A stretch of 6,810 nucleotides of DNA. Source: an uncultured Bacteroidota bacterium. GTDB taxonomy: Bacteria > Bacteroidota > Rhodothermia > Rhodothermales > UBA10348. Location: NCBI GenBank assembly GCA_937893205.1, contig CALBJU010000124.1:1-6810 (forward strand), written 5' to 3'. A model generated the notes under the pieces. The model worked only from the letters and a program-made list of their open reading frames with translations. It was not told the DNA's origin and ran no database searches. The position numbers and the translations under genes are program-made. Numbering within the stretch: position 1 is the first letter of the stretch; each line of letters starts with the position of its first letter. Shown one piece after another: positions 6,252 through 6,810 of this stretch.

Positions 6252-6810
6252 ATGAATGAAATAGCCATAGCGACCCATTCTCTTGCGAAGACTTATTCGT
6301 CTGCGTTCGGCAGAAAAAAGGTGCACGCCCTTCGCGGTATTGACATCGAAGTCAGAGCGGGCGAAATCGTTGGAATATTGGGGCCAAATGGAGCGGGTAA
6401 AACGACGCTCCTGAAGATCTTGCTGGGTGTTGTGAGCCCCACTTCCGGGACGGCCGAGTTGTTCGGACGGCCGATTGGTGAAGCGCAGGCTCGTCAAAAC
6501 CTGGGATATTTACCCGAGAATCACCGTTTTCCGCCCTACCTCACCGCGAGACAGACTCTGGACGTCTACGGTCGACTGAGCGACATGTCGTCTGAGATGA
6601 GAAAGGAGCGAATTCCCCGTCTGGTAGAAGAAGCGGGTCTTTCATCCTGGATTGATATTCGGGTCGGTAAGTTCTCGAAAGGCATGATGCAGCGTCTTGG
6701 ACTTGCCCAGGCCCTCATGAATGACCCGGATATTATTGTCCTGGACGAACCGACAGACGGCGTAGATCCTGTTGGGCGCCGAGAAATTCGGGATCGGCTC
6801 CGCGCACTGA
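6252..6810 (+). CDS. ABC-2-type transporter ATP-binding protein (partial, C-terminus beyond window)
   Basis: A frame opening at ATG 6252 stays open to the last base and gives 186 residues of an ABC ATPase. Visible motifs are Walker A GPNGAGKTT (44-52), a Q-loop region reading GYLPENHRFPPYLT (85-98) with Glu where many relatives have Gln, the signature FSKGMMQRLGLAQAL (141-155), and Walker B IIVLDEPTDGVDP (161-173). The FSKGMMQR form of the signature and the GYLPE segment are typical of the NatA/CcmA/GldA-like group that pairs with ABC-2 membrane subunits and exports drugs, lipids or polysaccharides. The substrate cannot be told. The switch histidine and C-terminal part lie outside the window. 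The alternative ATG at 6256 is out of frame and stops at once. Only 4 nt separate it from the pgk stop, so co-transcription with gap-pgk is likely; a permease gene would be expected downstream. Confidence 0.93.
   Translation, partial: MNEIAIATHSLAKTYSSAFGRKKVHALRGIDIEVRAGEIVGILGPNGAGKTTLLKILLGVVSPTSGTAELFGRPIGEAQARQNLGYLPENHRFPPYLTARQTLDVYGRLSDMSSEMRKERIPRLVEEAGLSSWIDIRVGKFSKGMMQRLGLAQALMNDPDIIVLDEPTDGVDPVGRREIRDRLRAL

Overview
The window looks like ordinary chromosomal DNA from a bacterium of the Bacteroidota/Rhodothermota/Balneolota (FCB) side of the tree. This placement is an inference. It rests on moderate GC content, the absence of a clear Shine-Dalgarno sequence before nearly every start, the look of the GAPDH and phosphoglycerate kinase proteins, and a LolD-type ATPase, which implies an outer membrane. 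No rRNA, tRNA, CRISPR array, insertion sequence or phage gene is visible.

Left block (minus strand, read from 3564 down to 1): a tightly packed row of envelope and regulatory genes. In transcription order it holds a membrane-anchored TPR protein (3564-2866), a sigma-54-dependent response regulator with REC, AAA+ and FIS domains (2853-1465), a LolD/MacB-type ABC ATPase (1472-765), a secreted two-repeat protein that looks like a NIPSNAP-type alpha/beta-barrel protein (763-26), and what may be the first nine codons of another gene (29-1). Gaps are 12 nt, an 8-nt overlap, 1 nt and a 4-nt ATGA overlap, so this is very probably one operon.

Centre (3565-3977): a 413-bp divergent intergenic region, more AT-rich than its flanks. 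It contains a 12-bp perfect palindrome, an imperfect inverted repeat, three 15-bp tandem units and a doubtful minus-strand reading frame of 111 codons. It must carry the promoters for both directions, but no promoter can be assigned with confidence.

Right block (plus strand): gap (NAD-type glyceraldehyde-3-phosphate dehydrogenase), then pgk (phosphoglycerate kinase, with a TTG start), then, 4 nt later, an ABC-2-type transporter ATPase that runs off the right end. The two enzymes catalyse consecutive steps of lower glycolysis, and run in reverse in gluconeogenesis: glyceraldehyde-3-phosphate to 1,3-bisphosphoglycerate to 3-phosphoglycerate with ATP formation. The ATPase is probably co-transcribed but not functionally related.

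Nothing here amounts to a convincing new biological system. The points most worth a second look are the secreted duplicated-barrel protein inside the lolD operon, the structured gap leader with its 15-bp repeats, and the orphan sigma-54 regulator embedded among envelope genes.
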